Assembly: GCA_009843625.1 (NCBI GenBank)
Contig: VYDD01000406.1
Span: forward strand, 8,440-14,743
Reading direction: 5' to 3'
DNA length: 6,304 nucleotides
DNA from: Gammaproteobacteria bacterium
GTDB lineage: Bacteria; Gemmatimonadota; Gemmatimonadetes; Longimicrobiales; Gaopeijiaceae
The notes under the pieces are model-generated. The model worked only from the letters and a program-made list of their open reading frames with translations, did no database searches and was not told the origin of the DNA. Positions 5,399 through 6,304 of this stretch are shown here, piece after piece (position 1 is the first letter of the stretch; every line of letters starts with the position of its first letter). The position numbers were made by a program, and so were the translations under genes.

Positions 5399-5419
5399 GG
5401 CCGCGGGAGAGAGAACTCC

Positions 5420-5782
5420 ATGCCCAGAACGACCGGCGCCCCTGCGCGCAAACGTCGCAAGAAGAAAATTCTCCGCCAGGCCAAAGGCTATTTCGGCGCC
5501 AGAAGGAAGCTGTACCGCACGGCGAAGGACGCCGTGGAGCGCGGCTGGGAGTACGCCTACCGGGACCGCAAGCAGAAGAAGCGAAATTTCCGGCGGCTCT
5601 GGATCACGCGCATCAACGCGGCCTCGCGGCAGCACGACCTGTCCTATTCCCGGTTCATCAACGGCCTCCAGCGGGCGGGTATCGAACTCGACCGCAAGTC
5701 GCTGGCCGACCTGGCCGTGCGCAACCCGGAGGCGTTCGCAGCCCTGGCGGATCGCGCCAAGCAGGGGCTGGCCGGTGCCTGA
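5420..5782 (+). CDS. rplT: 50S ribosomal protein L20 (bL20)
   Basis: A 120-residue rRNA-binding protein essential for early 50S assembly (E. coli 117). The basic N-terminal extension (residues 1-20, ARKRRKKKILRQ) precedes AKGYFGARRKLYRTAKDAVERG and YAYRDRKQKKRNFRRLW. The family signature runs from Lys54 to Arg70 and includes RLWITRINAASR. SYSRFINGLQRAGIELDRK follows in the globular domain. GGGAGAGAG lies 7 nt before the ATG. L20 is the known autoregulator of this operon in E. coli (translational) and B. subtilis (attenuation), so it is the prime candidate ligand of the leader upstream of infC. Confidence 0.97.
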   Translation: MPRTTGAPARKRRKKKILRQAKGYFGARRKLYRTAKDAVERGWEYAYRDRKQKKRNFRRLWITRINAASRQHDLSYSRFINGLQRAGIELDRKSLADLAVRNPEAFAALADRAKQGLAGA

Positions 5783-5812
5783 GCGCGGTTCGCGCGCCTA
5801 GTCCGACACTTC

Positions 5813-6304
5813 GTGTCCGAGGCCGGCTCTCTCGTTGACGAGCTCCGCGCGCTCGAACGGGAGGCGCGCGACGCCATCACCGGCACGAGCGATCCCGCTG
5901 CCCTGGAGCAGGTCCGGGTAGCGTTCCTGGGCCGCAGGGAAGGGCGCGTATCGCGCATCCTGCGCCAGCTCGGCGGCCTCGGCCCGGAAGCTCGCCCGGC
6001 CGTGGGCGCCGAAGCGAACCGGGTCAAGCGGGTGCTGCGGGGGGCGCTGGAAGAGCGGGAACGCCGCTTCGCACGAGAGCGCGCGGGCAGCGGTACGCCG
6101 GCGCGGGACCTCACGCTTCCCGGGCGGGACCGGTGGCGGGGCGCCCGCCACCCCGTCACGCTGGTCGTCGACGAGATCTGCGACATCTTCGCGCGCCTGG
6201 GGTTTACGCGCGCCCGCGGGCCCGAGGCGGAGACCGAGTGGTACAACTTCGTCGCGCTCAACACGCCCCTGGACCATCCCGCCGCGGACGAGCAGGACAC
6301 CCTC
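5813..6304 (+). CDS. pheS: Phenylalanyl-tRNA synthetase alpha subunit, 5' part (runs off the window)
   Basis: The alpha chain of the heterotetrameric PheRS, which charges tRNA-Phe with phenylalanine. 164 of the usual 330-350 codons are present and the frame is open at the right edge. The N-terminal region (about 1-100) has the helical tRNA-binding coiled-coil character: LVDELRALEREARDAI…VAFLGRREGRVSRILRQLG…NRVKRVLRGALEERERRF. The catalytic core begins with HPVTLVVDEICDIFARLGF and continues GPEAETEWYNFVALNTPLDHPA…QDTL, which matches the conserved EGPE-E-YNF-ALN-P-DHPAR-MQDTF block of PheS. The usual GHLHP element reads GARHP here. The start is GTG 5813, the only standard start codon between the rplT stop in the same frame (5780-5782) and the conserved region; it has no clear Shine-Dalgarno, unlike its neighbours. 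Gap to rplT is 30 bp; pheT is expected downstream. Confidence 0.93.
   Translation, partial: MSEAGSLVDELRALEREARDAITGTSDPAALEQVRVAFLGRREGRVSRILRQLGGLGPEARPAVGAEANRVKRVLRGALEERERRFARERAGSGTPARDLTLPGRDRWRGARHPVTLVVDEICDIFARLGFTRARGPEAETEWYNFVALNTPLDHPAADEQDTL

Noticed and set aside
1..6304. CRISPR array, transposase or defence system
   Set aside because: No regularly spaced repeats, no DDE transposase motifs and no defence-associated domains are visible; apart from the integrase and the pilin all genes are housekeeping.

Overview
This window is GC-rich bacterial chromosome. A block of core genes fills the right two thirds: citrate synthase, a metallo-beta-lactamase-fold hydrolase, then infC-rpmI-rplT-pheS. 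A tyrosine integrase of the P4/DUF4102 kind fills the left third. Gene content and protein style (acidic GltA, an MBL protein with a THIHLDHAG motif, a pilin of the MRNSSG/FSLIE type) suggest a Gemmatimonadota-like organism. That assignment is an impression from sequence style, not a demonstrated one. The first 36 bases hold a 28-base C run that looks like a contig-end artefact.

Layout. Positions 1-393 hold no gene I can name, only one unassigned start-less open frame on the minus strand. Positions 394-1614 (minus) encode a full-length integrase. Its promoter (TTGACT, 17 bp, TATTAT) lies so close to the ATG that the mRNA should be leaderless. An AT-richer strip (about 1621-1762) with an inverted repeat and a tandem 7-bp repeat separates it from a type IV pilin-like gene (1754-2011, minus). 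That gene stops after 85 codons, just where the AT-rich strip begins, so it looks truncated at an island boundary. Divergent from the pilin, gltA (2288-3586) has a highly structured 5' leader. Its stop codon overlaps a TTG start for the MBL-fold gene (3583-4461) in a TTGA arrangement.

The translation operon follows. A candidate promoter overlaps the MBL stop codon. A leader of about 200 nt contains several hairpins, one of them a textbook intrinsic terminator about 55 nt before infC, with an alternative pairing that would disrupt it. infC begins with the rare codon ATA behind an ideal Shine-Dalgarno. rpmI (GTG), rplT (ATG) and the 5' part of pheS (GTG) follow closely.

How they fit together. 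gltA and the MBL gene are probably co-transcribed. infC-rpmI-rplT-pheS is the widespread initiation-factor/ribosomal-protein/PheRS cluster. Its visible control points are an attenuator-like terminator and an IF3-sensitive start codon. The integrase with the broken pilin is the accessory part and probably marks one end of an integrated element whose remainder lies to the left.
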